A stretch of DNA of 64,000 nt, taken from Atherix ibis (Eukaryota > Arthropoda > Insecta > Diptera > Athericidae). Shown here one piece after another: positions 43,733 through 55,661 of the stretch. The notes below the pieces were generated by a model. The model saw nothing but the letters and a program-made list of their open reading frames with translations, did not search any database and was not told where the DNA came from. The DNA lies in NCBI GenBank assembly GCA_958298945.1, contig OY282609.1, positions 58,872,220-58,936,219 of the forward strand, given 5' to 3'. The stretch's first letter is position 1. Each line of letters opens with the position of its first letter. Both the position numbers and the translations under genes were made by a program.

Positions 43733-46512
43733 ATGGCGACAATTGCTAAAGAAAATCTCGATGAAAGAATCGAAAGGATACGCAAACGAAATGAAGAAAT
43801 TGAGAAGAAATATCGCGAAGCTGAAGAAGATCGTCTAATGGCCCTAAAAGATAATGCTATGGTTGAGATAAAGCCACCGAAAGATGAAGATTGGCCAAAA
43901 GGACATAAATATGATAAAATTGATTTTACATACGATGTTGATCCAGAGAAATTGGAAGAGCATAATAAGACATTGAATAAAACAAACGATGAGATAAAAC
44001 CAAAACGTGATTATAAGAAATTCGCTGATGGGCAAGGACCACCACCAGATCCAGTTTATAATTTTTTAGCTGATGCTGAAAGAGATGGAACAACAACATC
44101 AAAAATTGATGGTAAAGAAAAGGATAAAAAGGATCCTCGCCATATTGGAAAATTGAAAAAGGATCAACAACAAATTGATGCACCACCACAACAGCAAAAA
44201 AGGGGCGGGGCGAATAATAGCAGTTTCCGTGGTGCACGTGGAGGTGGCGGCAAATCACATTTTCAAAAACAAAATTCTCAACCAGAATACGAACAGTGGC
44301 GCAATGAACGAGAAAAAATCGATGAAGCCCGTATAAATCGTCAAAAAGTCGGCGAAGGCAAATGGAGACGAGAATGGGACAATGACAAATTGAATTCAGA
44401 AGGCGAAGCATTATTGAAACCGGAGCGTAGCACACTTGCTGATGCATTTCATGCAGCGACAAATGCCACGCAGAAACGTAGCCCAACACACGGTACTAAA
44501 CCTGGTTACCAACACCAAAACCAGCATCAACATCCACACGAACAACATCAACATCAACACTCCCAACCACACCAACAAAACCAACATCATCACCAAACTC
44601 AGCATCAGCATGCTGGTCACGGACAATTATCGTCCGACTGTTTGATTGAAAAACGGGGCAACATAACTGTATCAGTTACACAAACCGGAGAAGTCAAACG
44701 TGTTAAATGTAAGCCCAAGTGTTGTATATATATTTATGAATTTTTGAATAAGTAATTTTTGCACATATTCCAGTGACTTCAGTTCCAGCCATCGGTACTG
44801 GTCGAGTCGGGCCACGACATGTTACCAAACCACAGTTCTCCGTGCAGACTATTGAAAAAGATGTGGTTGCACCAGCACCGGAACCAGCGGTAACATTAAA
44901 TAATCATAGCGGCAAGACGAACAAAAACAAAGTTCAGTTAAATTTGGGCAGCTCTAAAAACAACCAAAATACGATTGTTAATAACAATAGTAAAATTAAT
45001 AATAATAATGATAACAGCAGTACTATTAGTAATAATAGTAATGTTAATGCTAATTTTATTATTAATAATAATAATAGCTCAATTCAAAATTATAAAAGTC
45101 GTCAATTAATTGAAACAGTGCATACTCCAGTTGTAATATCGGTGGCAGCAAATAATCTCAATAATCACAACCCAATAAAAATGAAACAGAAATCGTCGCC
45201 GCAAATGATGGTAAACAATCAGAAATCTCCACCACCAGCAAAATCGCCAAAAGCCCAAAGATCACTGACATCGAAACAAATAGTCCAAGGGAAAAATGCT
45301 GCAACCCCTCCAAATATAGCGCATATTCCTGTGAGTCCGGTTCCAATAAGTGCCAATGAAATAATTGCTATCGATTTATCACATAAGCCAGAATTTGCTA
45401 AAAAGAGTGTACAGGACCGTTTAATACGTGCACGGCAAAAAAGCCAAACTGATTCGCCTAAAACGATCTCAACTCAGAATTCAAATACAAATTCTAGTAA
45501 CGATATTAGCGATAAAGATGATAAAACCGATACTGTTAATGATGCCAAAGCTATCGACAATTCGGTAGACACAACAGATGCTATTAAAAACGTAGATTCC
45601 AATAAGAAATCTACTGCAAATAATGAAACTGAACTTGAATCTGAATTAAAACTAGAGCATTTAACAAACTTGGACGAAAATCAGAACAGTATTTGCGAAC
45701 AAAATAACTCATCAGTAAATTCATTTGTAACTAAAAACGAACACGTCAATGAAACGGATACGGATAAGAAAGAAAACAAAGCTATCGAGACATCGGTAGA
45801 AACAACAGATAAAATGAAAAACGTAGCAAATAATAAAACTGAACTTGAATCTGAATTAAAAGAAGAAAATTCAATAAAGTTAGATATTTGTGAAAATAAT
45901 GTAGACTCATCAATGGATTCATTTGTAACTAAAAACAAGGACGTCAGCGAAACAAATGCTGATGAGAAAGTAAACAAAGATTTGCCAGCTGATAGTGCCA
46001 GTATATATACTGATGATAAAAATAATAGCCAAGATAATACTAGTGAAAAACCGAATGAAGTTGTCTGTGAAAGCAAGGATGCTACTGGTGAGAAATTGAT
46101 CGAAAAGGCTTGTGAAACTGTCAGCATCATCGAAGAGGTTGACAAAAAGTCTAACAAGGATGCAGCTGAAGAAAAAATCAGTGAAATTATATGTGAAACC
46201 AAGGAGACTACCGACGAAAAAGTCAACGAAGATGTTAAACACGAAAAAATTAACAAAGACTCTAATTCTTTAGAAAACCTTAGTATAGATATGAATGAAA
46301 TTAATAGCAAAGATTCTATTGATAAGAATGTTAGCAAAAGCGCTGATGCAAATAAACCATGTGATCTCGATGTAACTTCGCCATCAACATTAAAAACTGT
46401 TGACAAGAATGAAGATATATCTGAAGATCAAAAATTAGATAATTGTGATAAACCAAACGAAAGTATTCTAGAACAGTCTTCTGCTGGTTCAGTTACTTTT
46501 GAATGTAACTAA
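43733..46512 (+). CDS. CCDC9-like coiled-coil protein with RG-rich, His/Gln-rich and acidic low-complexity regions
   Basis: Two exons (43733-44708 and 44774-46512; 65-bp GT-AG intron) encode 904 residues. Residues 1-45 form a charged coiled coil (LDERIERIRKRNEEIEKK). The following conserved stretch (PPKDEDWPKGHKYDKIDF..., GPPPDPVYNFLADAERDG) is what I recognise as the CCDC9 family; vertebrate CCDC9 is associated with the exon-junction complex and RNA. An RG-rich patch (FRGARGGGGKSHF) and an EYEQWRNEREKIDEARI block follow, also family-typical. Residues about 261-298 are His/Gln-rich. The second exon is Asn/Ser-rich, then strongly acidic and Lys-rich, containing an internal duplication, and looks disordered. 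Function in this insect is unproven. The start was chosen as the first ATG before the coiled coil. Confidence 0.85.
45521..45970 (+). repeat. duplicated module of about 75 codons in the CCDC9-like tail
   Basis: Unit 1 (from about 45521) and unit 2 (from about 45752) share the same order of blocks: a Lys/Asp stretch, KAID/KAIE, SVDTTD or SVETTD, KNV, NNETELESELK or NNKTELESELK, an ICE or ICEN box, and NSFVTKNEHVNETD or DSFVTKNKDVSETN. The copies are diverged by many substitutions and small indels, so this is an old in-frame tandem duplication within a disordered region. Confidence 0.85.
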
Positions 46513-48588
46513 ACCAATAATTGCAATGCAGTGATGAATTTATTTATTTATCTTTAAAAAAAAAAACCAATATAGCATAGCTATTGAAAAGAAACCATGA
46601 TATATAAGACGAAAAGGATTTTTTTACATGAAAAACGTTGCTAATGAAAGTACTGTTAATGTAAGCGTACCGAAAATTTTATATGAATTATATTTCGAAG
46701 AAAAACAAAACTATTTAGGGGCAAATAATTTCATATATTAAAATAAATGAGAAAATAATGCCATTGGTGGTGATTAATAGATCAGATTAGATCAGATCAG
46801 GAGTATTATGAAAGAGTTTCTTTTTCTCTTTTGATAAACAAAATTCGAAAAGACTAAATATTCTTGTATTTATTGTGGAATGATATAATTTTTGGAGAAG
46901 AAATAAGAAAGAAATAATGTAAACACATATTCTCTCTATGTTCAATGTCTATTTATTCAATGGTTTTGAAAAGGATTTTTAGAAAATAATTCATACAAAA
47001 TGAATTACAAAACTAATAAACCTAAGAGTGATAATATTTTGATATTATTCTATAGAGATTTAAATTAATTTTCAAATTTTACTCCTATTTTCATTATTTT
47101 TCTTGTCTTAAAAATTAAAACGTGTTCTTTTTCTTATTTGAATATAAAAATAAAGAATAACATTTTTTTAAAAATAATATTATTATAATTATTTTTTATA
47201 TAACAAGAAAGAACCGAAAACTACACATTTTTATATATATATTGGTAGAAATAAATTTGCGATTTATTGTGAATATATATTATAAAATATGAACTGGATG
47301 AATTTACGAAAAGGAAAAAATAAAGAATATTTATTTTATTAATTTGTATACTGTAACGAAAAAAATGAGACTAACTCTATTATACCTCATAATTTTATCT
47401 TTTTTATACTATTATATTTATAAAAGACTCTTCTTTTTTTTTTAGAAAAAGAAACTGTTACTATGTTATTTATTTTTGTTGTTAATTATTAATTTTTTTA
47501 TGGTATTAGTTTGTATTTTTTTTGAAAAAAATTGTTCTGTTTATAAGCATTATTGATTTTTTTTTCGATTATTTTTTTTATTCATTATATCTAAAAAATA
47601 TATATTTATTGAATTATTTTCAATTATACACACCTATATGTATTTATTGATTTATTTATATTTAAAAGTTTTTACGCTAATTTGTTAATGATTTATTAAA
47701 AGTAGATAAAAAAGAAGAGTGAAGAAAAATATTAACAAAAAAAAATTTGTATTATTACATATTATTATTATTATTATATTCAATTAGTAATTACAGTAAG
47801 TACGTATATAGTTATTTTTCCCAATTAATAATAATAATTTTGTTTCGGTATACAGTTTTATAATTTTCTTTTACACATATTTAATCTGGATCGAATGTAT
47901 TCCAATATTGGAGAACAATTTGTAGAGATAAAGTAATTGGGAAAATTAGAATATTTAAAATCAATTATATAACATAATACATATATATTCGTTTTTTTTA
48001 TGAGAAAAAATAATAACAATAATACAGAATTATTAATATTACATGGATGCCTATATACATGCATACAGTTTTTTTTATTAATTTGTTTTAATATTTATAA
48101 TATCTATAATGGATTATTGAAGAAAAAATTATTTCTTTATTATATTTATTCATATTAATATTGCAGCATATTACATATAATAATAATAATAATTATTATT
48201 ATTAATAATAAAAATTAATACATGCATACACTCACATTTGTAGATGTGAAGAGAAAAAAGAAAAGAAAGCAAAAAAAAATAAAGGAAAAAACGAAAGAAA
48301 CGAGAGCAAAAAAAAAATAAACGAAAAAGGAAAAAAAAAACAAGAAAGAAAGAAAGAAAATTACGGAGTTTCAATTTTTAATTACTATTTTCTTATATAA
48401 TATATGTTGTTTTTAAAAAGTTTTTTTTTTTTTTACTTTATAACAGATTATATTACGTGTAGTAGAATCGAGAATTTAGAGTGAATTTCAAAATTATGCA
48501 AGTCAGTTTTTAGAATATGTTTGAATATCCACCAAAAATATGAAACTTACAATTGCCATAAACTCAGAATTGCTAATACAGGGTGGTC
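46513..48588. other. AT-rich 3' flank of the CCDC9-like gene, including a purine tract
   Basis: No gene is supported. The first few hundred bases are presumably the 3' untranslated region. A 118-base stretch at 48245-48362 on the plus strand is almost pure A/G (GAAAGAAAGAAAG-type). The rest is A/T runs. TA at 48587-48588 precedes the next element. Confidence 0.5.
48245..48362 (+). repeat. polypurine low-complexity tract
   Basis: Nearly all purine on the plus strand with GAAA-type units and a few interrupting C and T bases. The minus-strand open frame across it (Phe/Leu only) is an artefact of this composition. Confidence 0.8.
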
Positions 48589-49770
48589 CATCTAGCGGTT
48601 GCATTTTGAACCACTATTTATTTGAAGTACTTGAGTGTTAAATGTCATCACGAAATGACTGATTATTAGTTGAAAGTCTTAATTTTACGAAATGGTAATC
48701 CATACGCTTGAAGTAAACTGGGAAATATTGAGAACTTACTTCCAAAGTGGTGAGTCTTCACCTCAAACTGTGAGAAATTTGAAAAAAAAATTAGCAAAGA
48801 TCGAATGCCATCACGTCAAATTCGTGAAGCGAGTTCGCGAAACTGTTTTGTTAGTTGCAAAAGCAACTCGTTCCCGCTCTAATACAGTGCGCAGGACCGA
48901 GAATATTGCCGCCGTTACTGAAAATGTCCGTGATCATCCATCAACATCAACTCGTCACCGTTCTCAGGAATTGAACATTTCTCGCACTTCTCTGTTGAGA
49001 ATTTTGCCCAAAGACCTCGGTATGAAAGCTTACAAAGTTCAATTAGTCCAACAATTAATTGAATTCGATTTGCCCAATGGGCTCAAGATCAATTGGCCGA
49101 AGATGAGCATTTTTACCGAAAAATCATCTTTTCGGGTGAGGCCCATTTCCAGTAAGTCAACAAACACAATTGTCGCATCTGGGGCTCAGAAAATCCATGT
49201 CACAATGGGAAAGCCGATGCATCCACAAAAAGTCACGGTTTGGTGCGGATTTTGAACTGGAGGCATCATTGGCCCGGTTTTCTTCAAAAACGATGAAGGA
49301 GCCCCCGTTACGGTCAATGGTGAGCGCTATCGTGGCATGCTCAACGAATTTTTGTTTCCAAAAATTGAAGAGAATGGCATGGGCGACATTTGGTTTCAAC
49401 AGGACGGGGCCACTTGCCACACAGCCAACCGAATAATCAGCCGAAATTCTGATGTCAATTGGCCGCCTCGGAGCTGTGATTTGAGCCCGTTGAATTATTT
49501 TCTGTGGGGAGCCGTTAAGGATAAATCAAAGTTGCCATTGAAGATATACAGGCTCACACAATCGAAAATGTACTGAATAATTGGGTCGAGCGAATGGGGT
49601 ACTGTAAGGCCAGTCGTGGCAGTCATTTAAATGATGTTGTGTTTCATTTTTAAATTTCAAGGTTCAATCTTTCTAATAAAACCGGAAATTTGTAAAAATA
49701 TACACTAGTTTTTTTTATTTACTTTTTGAAAATGGAACTTCTAAAATGGAACCGCTAGATGAACCACCCA
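48589..49770 (+). mobile_element. rosa-like mariner (DD41D type), dead copy
   Basis: The ends are CAGGGTGGTCCATCTAGCGG at the left and the complement CCGCTAGATGAACCACCC at the right, with TA at 48587-48588 and 49771-49772. The plus-strand transposase starts near 48692. Recognisable pieces are PSTSTRHRSQELNISRTSL (HTH region), HPQKVTVWCGF, VTVNGERYRGMLNEF, MGDIWFQQDGATCHTA (second Asp) and NWPPRSCDLSPLNYFLWG. Lesions: the first catalytic box reads SGEAHF (Asp to Gly), stops follow it and WCGF, part of the segment between the second and third Asp is deleted, and the third catalytic Asp is Asn (PLNYF where PLDYF is expected). It is non-functional. Confidence 0.92.
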
Positions 49771-50052
49771 TATTATTAGAAGTTAAAATTGTCCTATTTG
49801 CTAAGTAAATTTATTAAAAGTTAGCTCAAGGTAGCTTGCACACTTTCCATGCCTATGGCAAGGGGCATACTAATTTCGCGTAAATGAAATAAATTTCCCC
49901 AATAACCCAGTCTAAAAATAATAAAATTTATTCAAATAAGAAATTAAAATTTTAACAAGTTTCATGCAATTTAAATAAGCTACGAAAAACTGATAATTCA
50001 TAATTTTTTTAATGCAGCCAAAGACTCAAAATTTAAAAGTTCAAAGCTAAAA
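49771..50052. other. short AT-rich spacer
   Basis: Nothing recognisable lies between the rosa-like element and the unrecognised coding relic. Confidence 0.4.
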
Positions 50053-50450
50053 ATGGCAACTGAGGCGATCGTATTTACATTTGAGATATGCAATGCCCCC
50101 GATAGTGTGAAAAATCTTATCTTGAAGTTACGCTCAAGCGCGGATGAGCCTGACTATGTTAGCTTTCGGGAAAGTGCGAATACTCTTGAATATCAGCGGT
50201 TTTTAATTTCAAGTGGCAACTGACTTTCAAAGAATCCAGCGAAGAAACCGTATTCGAAATATCATCAAATCAGCTCCTGATGCGATATTACGAAATCCCA
50301 TCAAATTATAACGCTATAAAGTATGAGCCGGAAGACGACAAAGTCGTAACTGGTCTGTCCGTTGTTGATATTTCTCCTATGGTTGGGAACGATTTGTTGT
50401 CATTGAGGGTCAGAATATCTTGGCCTCAAATTTATTCCAAGGAGATTTGA
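50053..50450 (+). pseudogene. unrecognised coding-like relic with one frameshift
   Basis: From ATG at 50053 an open frame runs 56 codons (MATEAIVFTFEIC..., NTLEYQRF) to TGA at 50221. Shifting frame near the T run at about 50200 keeps it open (FKWQLTFKESSEETVFEI..., VVTGLSVVDISPMVGN, LSLRVRISWPQIY) to TGA at 50448-50450. Together that is about 130 residues with mixed, protein-like composition and higher G+C than the flanks, unlike the random AT-rich frames elsewhere. I recognise no domain; the alternating hydrophobic pattern suggests beta strands. It may be a processed or decayed host gene fragment, or part of an unknown element. It lies in a transposon-rich interval. Confidence 0.5.
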
Positions 50451-51377
50451 CTAACCACCATTGATTCCCGCCAAATGACGCGGAAGTTCGTAAATAATTA
50501 TGATAAAAATTCTAATTTAAAAAAAAAAATTCCTCTAACAGCATTAAAGGTCTACAATAATTTCACATGCAAAGAAGTATTTGTTCATATCTAACCTAGA
50601 CTACAGTCACTTCAAAGTAGAGGACGGTTAACCAAAAAACTACCAATTCCCAAATACTACGTCCAATAAAATTTACAATTTATAATATTTAAAAAATTAA
50701 ATTCGCAAACAATTTAGGTCAAAATTATTAAAAATTCACAAAAACTGTATTTTTTGTCATATAAAATAGTGTATAAAAACTTGAATTTAAGCAAGTTTAC
50801 ACTAATTAGCATTTTCGCTAACCCACCTAGCCAATAAAGTGAATCAAAATATGAATAAATTCTAATTTTCCAAAGCCTATAAACCCACGTTTACTTTTCA
50901 AAACTTTCTTTAAAAAAAAATTTTAAATTTCAAATAATAACAGCAAATAACTTGTTCCCGAAGAATTGAAAAAATTGATTATCTCAAAATAATTAACGAA
51001 AAATAGTCCGCGGTCAATCCAAAATAAGTAATTTCTAACGAAAGTTGAGCTCTGCCATGAAAATAAAGTTACCAGCACTGACTGACTTGTTTCTTATTTA
51101 ATTCGAAGTTCCAACAAAATCTCTCATGCTGTAGAATACTGCATGAAACTTGAAGGTGGCCATCGCTTAAAAGAAATTATTATGAAAACACATCAAAAAG
51201 AAATTACTCAGAAAAAAACAATACTACTATAACAAGATAAACATTTTTTACGTTGTTAAATGAGAAAAATTACACGCAACTGCGACAATTAGAGAAATTT
51301 CATGTGGTCAGTTTATTCTTTTAACACTCGTAACATGGTTAATTCAATTTTTCAGTTTTTCCCAGTTTTCTGGGAAT
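50451..51377. other. AT-rich spacer
   Basis: No coding or element signal; A/T-rich with scattered short runs. Confidence 0.45.
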
Positions 51378-51510
51378 GATGTTGTGTTTTATTATTAAAT
51401 TTCAATGTTCAATCTTTCTAATTAAACCGGAAATTAAAAAAAAAATATACACTAGTTTTTAAATGGTCCACCATTTTAAAATGGAACTTTTATATGGTCC
51501 ACCCATAGTA
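51378..51510 (+). mobile_element. right-end fragment of a second rosa-like mariner
   Basis: The block matches the last 150 bp of the element at 48589-49770 in the same order: ATGATGTTGTGTTT, TCAATCTTTCTAAT, AAACCGGAAATT, ATATACACTAGTTTTT and a degraded TGGTCCACCC end. No transposase or left end accompanies it. It could be a separate insertion or a local duplication. Confidence 0.85.
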
Positions 51511-51696
51511 GAACTGAACCAGCATCAGTCTATAGTTTTTATCAGTTTAATGGTGCCTTTGTCAACTTATAACTGAAGTTAATTTGGAATAGGCTAGTTT
51601 GGTTCATAAAATGTTCTCCGATTATTTGAAATGAACGAAATTTTTGATTCTTTAGGCAAATTACCAAAACTGTTTACTTCACCTGGGCCACCGTAC

Positions 51697-52313
51697 ACAG
51701 TGTGTCCCAAAAATAACCGAACTTTATATTTAAATCATACAATATGCAGCGCCATCTATTGAAAATTTGCACCATTAAAAAGATACATTCATGCACCTAA
51801 ATTCATGTAAATCGGATGAGAGATGTGAAAGTTACAGCCATTTCAATAAAAGAAAAAGTGTGCTAATGTTACAAAACAAAAAAGAGCAAATATAAAATTT
51901 TGTGTTAAACTTGAAAAAAAATTCGCTGAGACATACGAATTGATGGAAAAAGTTTATGGTGATGATTGTATGAGTCGTACTCAAGTTTATACGTGGTATA
52001 CACGATTTAAAAATGGTTGTGAGGATTTAAATGACGACCTAAGGCCAGGTCGTCCAGAAGCTAGTAATCGTGCTGAATTGTTGGAAAAAGTTCGTGATAT
52101 CATTGGTATCGATGCAAATTTTACTACGACAATGTTGGCTGAGGAATTAAATACGAGTAAAAACACTTTTTGGAGAATTTTAACTGAAGATTTGGGTAAA
52201 AGAAAGGTCTGTGCGCGTTTTGTTCCACATGAATTAAATGAAGATATTTAAAATTTCTATGGTGTCATGCGGAAACTAATTTACAGGTATTAAAGATATT
52301 TTTCTATACATTG
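51697..52313 (+). mobile_element. 5' half of a DD34D mariner (HTH domain only)
   Basis: It starts with an end-like CAGTGTGTCCCAAAAATAAC. The plus-strand frame (51940-52251, preceded by in-frame coding without an ATG) has RTQVYTWYTRFKNG, DDLRPGRPEAS and FVPHELNEDI, the paired HTH domains and the WVPHEL-type box of mariner transposases. Coding stops there and the sequence ends at TA of the oppositely oriented element at 52316. The catalytic domain is absent. Confidence 0.82.
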
Positions 52314-52315
52314 TA

Positions 52316-53045
52316 CGAGCTCTATTCAAAAAGTATCGCGAATTTTGTGTTTTTTCGAATGGTATTTATTTATTCATGAATATATATTTTGTCCCCTTCA
52401 TAGTGAACCCCACCAGATATTATACACTTGTGCCAACGTTTTTTCCAATCCTCTAAGCACTTGAATCTTGTTCAGCTCCTCCTTCAATGCCGTCGTTATA
52501 TCCTCAATCGTAGCGTAGCGTCGTCCTTCCATGGGACTCTCCCAGATCTGGGCAATACGGTGGCTGCGGCATTATTAGTGTGTTGTTTTTGCAAAAGCAA
52601 CGATGCGTGAGCAGGGGCGTTATCATGGTGCAAAAGCCAGTTTTTGTTCTTCCACAAATCCGGGCGTTTCTAGCGGATTGCTTCGTGCAACTTGCGTATA
52701 ACTTGCAGGTAATATTCCTTATTGACCGTTCTACCCTGTGGCAAGAACTCATGATGCACCAAGCACCTGCAATCGAAGAAAACTGTAAGCAAAACCTTCA
52801 CATTCGACCGAATTTGGCACTATTTTTTCGGTCTTGGCTCGTGCGGCAGCTTCCATTGGGATAATTGAGCTTTTTTTCCACGTCATAACGATAAACCTAT
52901 GATTCGTCACCAGTTATGACCCTCTGGAGAAAATTTGGGTCGTCGCGGACAGAGTCCAAAAGCTCCTTAGCAATGTTAATGCGATGGTGTTTTTGGTCGA
53001 AAATGGGCAAAAATCGAAGATGAGCCAAAACACGTGCAAGCAAAG
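52316..53045 (-). mobile_element. 3' half of another DD34D mariner (catalytic domain), degraded
   Basis: The left end CGAGCTCTATTCAAAAAGTA follows TA (52314-52315). Minus-strand pieces are PIFDQKHHRINIAKELLD, QRVITGDES followed by a stop (first Asp), then TVNKEYYLQVIRKLHEAIRQ and NWLLHHDNAPAHAS (second Asp), with a damaged PDL...GR region where the third Asp should be. The N-terminal HTH half and right terminal repeat are not recognisable beyond about 53045. The end sequence differs from that of family 1. Confidence 0.8.
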
Positions 53046-54316
53046 CAGCTGTCAAAAATTACCTGAACATTCAAAATTGCCGCACTTGTCGGTATCTTAC
53101 ATGAAAGAATACCTGGATAGGCCCCTACCGTATATGTATACGCAATTTTGTGTAAGAATTTTTACGTGGGGATATGACTGTCAAAAATTTTTTACGTAGA
53201 CATGACACCCACTGCCATCTATGTGTCGTAATGGAAATTTATTTAATTGCAAAAGCATAATTTATATTTATTTTAATTCACTTACTGGAAACAAAAATAC
53301 AATTTAAACACAACGATAGGCAATTTCTATTTTTTGTACAATCTTTTGATACGAAATGGAATTCTATTTTAGGTTTATTATTCCTTCCGGAAATATCAAT
53401 CAAATATAAAGCGCCTCAATTTTGTAGACTTTCGGAGAGTTCGAAAACTTTAATTCTCAATGAAAGTGGAGACTTGGGGGTTAGCTTTGTCATTTGTGAA
53501 TCCGATGTTGACAGTTCAATGTTTACCATAAAATAGAACAGTGCCGGTGTATATAAAGTGTGTGTAAGAAAGTTTAAGGGACCGAATTTTTCTGTCTATT
53601 TTCATTGTGTTATAATAAATAAAGTTTATTCTTCGGTAAGCTTATTATTTAAATAAATTTGTTTTGCTTGCTCTATTATACCACATTATAATGCATTTAC
53701 TAAATAATATTTTTTTAATTTTTTGAAAATATTAGTTATTAAGTTTTTAAGTACATTAAATTTTTCATTTTGTAATTAAGTTTTAAAACATTTTCTTTAA
53801 TATTGTATACGATTAACATCTTAATGTGCACATAATTGCTTTCATATAATCAAATAACTTTAAATTCATATTTTTATATACTATTACCCACTTTAAAAAT
53901 TCTGTTTTAATAAATAATATACAGTGAAATAAATAAAATGAAAATACATAATAAATAAATAAATATTTAAAAAATAATAAAACTGTGTTTTATTGCATAT
54001 TTACAAAACTAATTCCATCAAACAACAAAACACGCAATATTAAAAAATCTGCTTCTTTACGCATAAATGATATCACATATGAAAAATGGTTTTAAACGAA
54101 CCGCTTCAATCGCATACTGAACTTTTAAATTGGCCCCCAATGATTTACGCCGTTTCTGTTGTATTGCATGTGTGTGCGTTCTATGATTGTATTGCCACAA
54201 AATTCGGTCAGAATTTTTGTGTAGAGGCCTATCCAGTTCTTCTTTAATCTAAGGTCGGCATAAGTGAGAGACAGAAGTACCAACATAACGCCACAAAAAA
54301 TCGAAAATCGAATATA
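53046..54316. other. spacer left of mariner copy D
   Basis: Mostly AT-rich without genes. The last 80 bases before 54317 may belong to the same old mariner whose end lies at 55604-55661. A short string, CTGGATAGGCC(C/T)CTAC, occurs at 53112-53127 (+) and again, inverted, around 54223-54238; its meaning is unknown. Confidence 0.4.
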
Positions 54317-55601
54317 CGAGGGTCGTTCAATAAGTCCTTAGAAAATCCGAGAAATTGCGCTCGTAGTGTCGGTAGATTTTTTTTTGTAAGTAGCATTATT
54401 GACAGGAAAGCTGTCAAAATTTCAGCTCGATCCATAGCGTAGGTCAATTTCTATCGTCGATTAAAGTTAACGACATTTATTTGTGCATAACAATGGAAAA
54501 AAGCGAGTTTAGGGCTGTCATCAAACATCTCCATTTGAAAGGCTTAAGCCCGAAAGAAATCAAAGCCGAGTTGGATGCAGTTCATGACACATCTGCACCT
54601 GTGTTTGCGACGGTTTACAATTGGGTGAATGAATTTAAACGTGGCCGTTCATCCACAAAAGATGAACATCGTTCAGGACGCCCAGTTGAGGTGTCTACTC
54701 CTGAAATCATAGACAAAATCCACGATCTGATTTTGAACGATCGGCGAATTTAAGTGCGCGAATTAGTTGAGGCCACGGGCATATCACAAGGTACAGTCGC
54801 TTCAATTTTGCATGAAAAATTGTCTGTGAAAAAAATTTCGGCAAAATGGGTGCCGCGTTTGCTCAAGGGAGAATAAGCGCAATCGTGTAGTGGACTCTGA
54901 GGCTATGTTGGCACTCTTTCATCGCAATCCTGCCGAATTCCTTCGTCGATATGTCACTGTGGACGAAACCTGGATACACTACTACACTCCAGAAACGAAG
55001 AGACAGTCATCACAGTGGATTTTCAAGGGTGAACGGGCTCCGAAGTAGGCAAAAACTGTGCCATCGGCCGGCAAGGTGATGGCCACGGTCTTTTGGGATT
55101 CGCAGGGCATCATTTTTATCGACTATTTGGACAAAGGAAAAACAATAACAGGAGCGTATTACGTGTCGTTATTGCAACGGTTGAGCGAGGAAATCAAAGA
55201 GAAACGCCCCCATCTGAAGAAGAAAAAAATCCTCTTGCATCAGGCCAATGCGCGTGTGCACACCTGCGCTGTTTCCATGGCCAAAATTGTGGAATTAAGA
55301 ATGGAATTGTTGCAGCATCCCGCTTATTCATCAGATTTGGCCCCGAGTGACTATTTTCTTTTCCCCAATCTGAAGAAATGGCTTGGCGGATGACGGTTCA
55401 CTTCAAACGAGGACGTCATTACTCAAACGGATGAGTATTTTGCGGAACTTCCGAAATCCTATTTTTTGGACGGGATAAAAATTTTGGAAAATCGGTTGGA
55501 AAAGTGTATAGAGCTTAAAGGAGATTGTGTTGAAAAATTAAAATTTTTTAAAAAAAGAAACAGTTTTTTCCCATCTTTTTCTAAGGACTTATTGAACGAC
55601 G
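54317..55601 (+). mobile_element. mariner (DD34D) family 1, copy D; broken, right end missing 4 bases
   Basis: The left end is CGAGGGTCGTTCAATAAGTC after TA (54315-54316). At the right the terminal repeat reads ATTGAACGACG then TA (55602-55603), four bases shorter than in the other copies (CCTC missing). The transposase starts at ATG 54493. It differs from copies A and B by keeping CGA at the codon mutated there, but has TAA two codons later (NDRRI then stop, near 54751). Further lesions are a frameshift near 54865, TAG near 55047, LLHQAN for LLHQDN (second catalytic Asp to Ala, about 55242) and TGA at 55392. The third-Asp box (SDLAPSDYF) remains. Confidence 0.94.
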
Positions 55602-55603
55602 TA

Positions 55604-55661
55604 AAAACGTACGTAATCCGCAGAAATTCAAAATTTCCGATACTATTTGAACTGACCTCGT
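55604..55661 (-). mobile_element. terminal remnant of an older mariner split by copy D
   Basis: On the minus strand the block ends at its outer side in ACGAGGTCAGTTCAAATAGT, which resembles the left end of the element at 52316 (CGAGCTCTATTCAAAAAGTA), and continues ATCGGAAATTTTGAATTT. Copy D lies directly inside it. Inference: copy D inserted into this older element at a TA. Confidence 0.6.

Noticed and set aside
43926..44489. 187-codon minus-strand frame
   Set aside because: Antisense shadow of the conserved coiled-coil exon; no domain recognised.
45681..46406. 241-codon minus-strand frame over the CCDC9-like gene
   Set aside because: Ser/Leu/Phe-rich antisense shadow of an acidic Lys/Asn/Asp-rich coding exon.
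48171..48374. Phe/Leu-rich minus-strand frame
   Set aside because: Produced by the polypurine tract; no protein-like composition.
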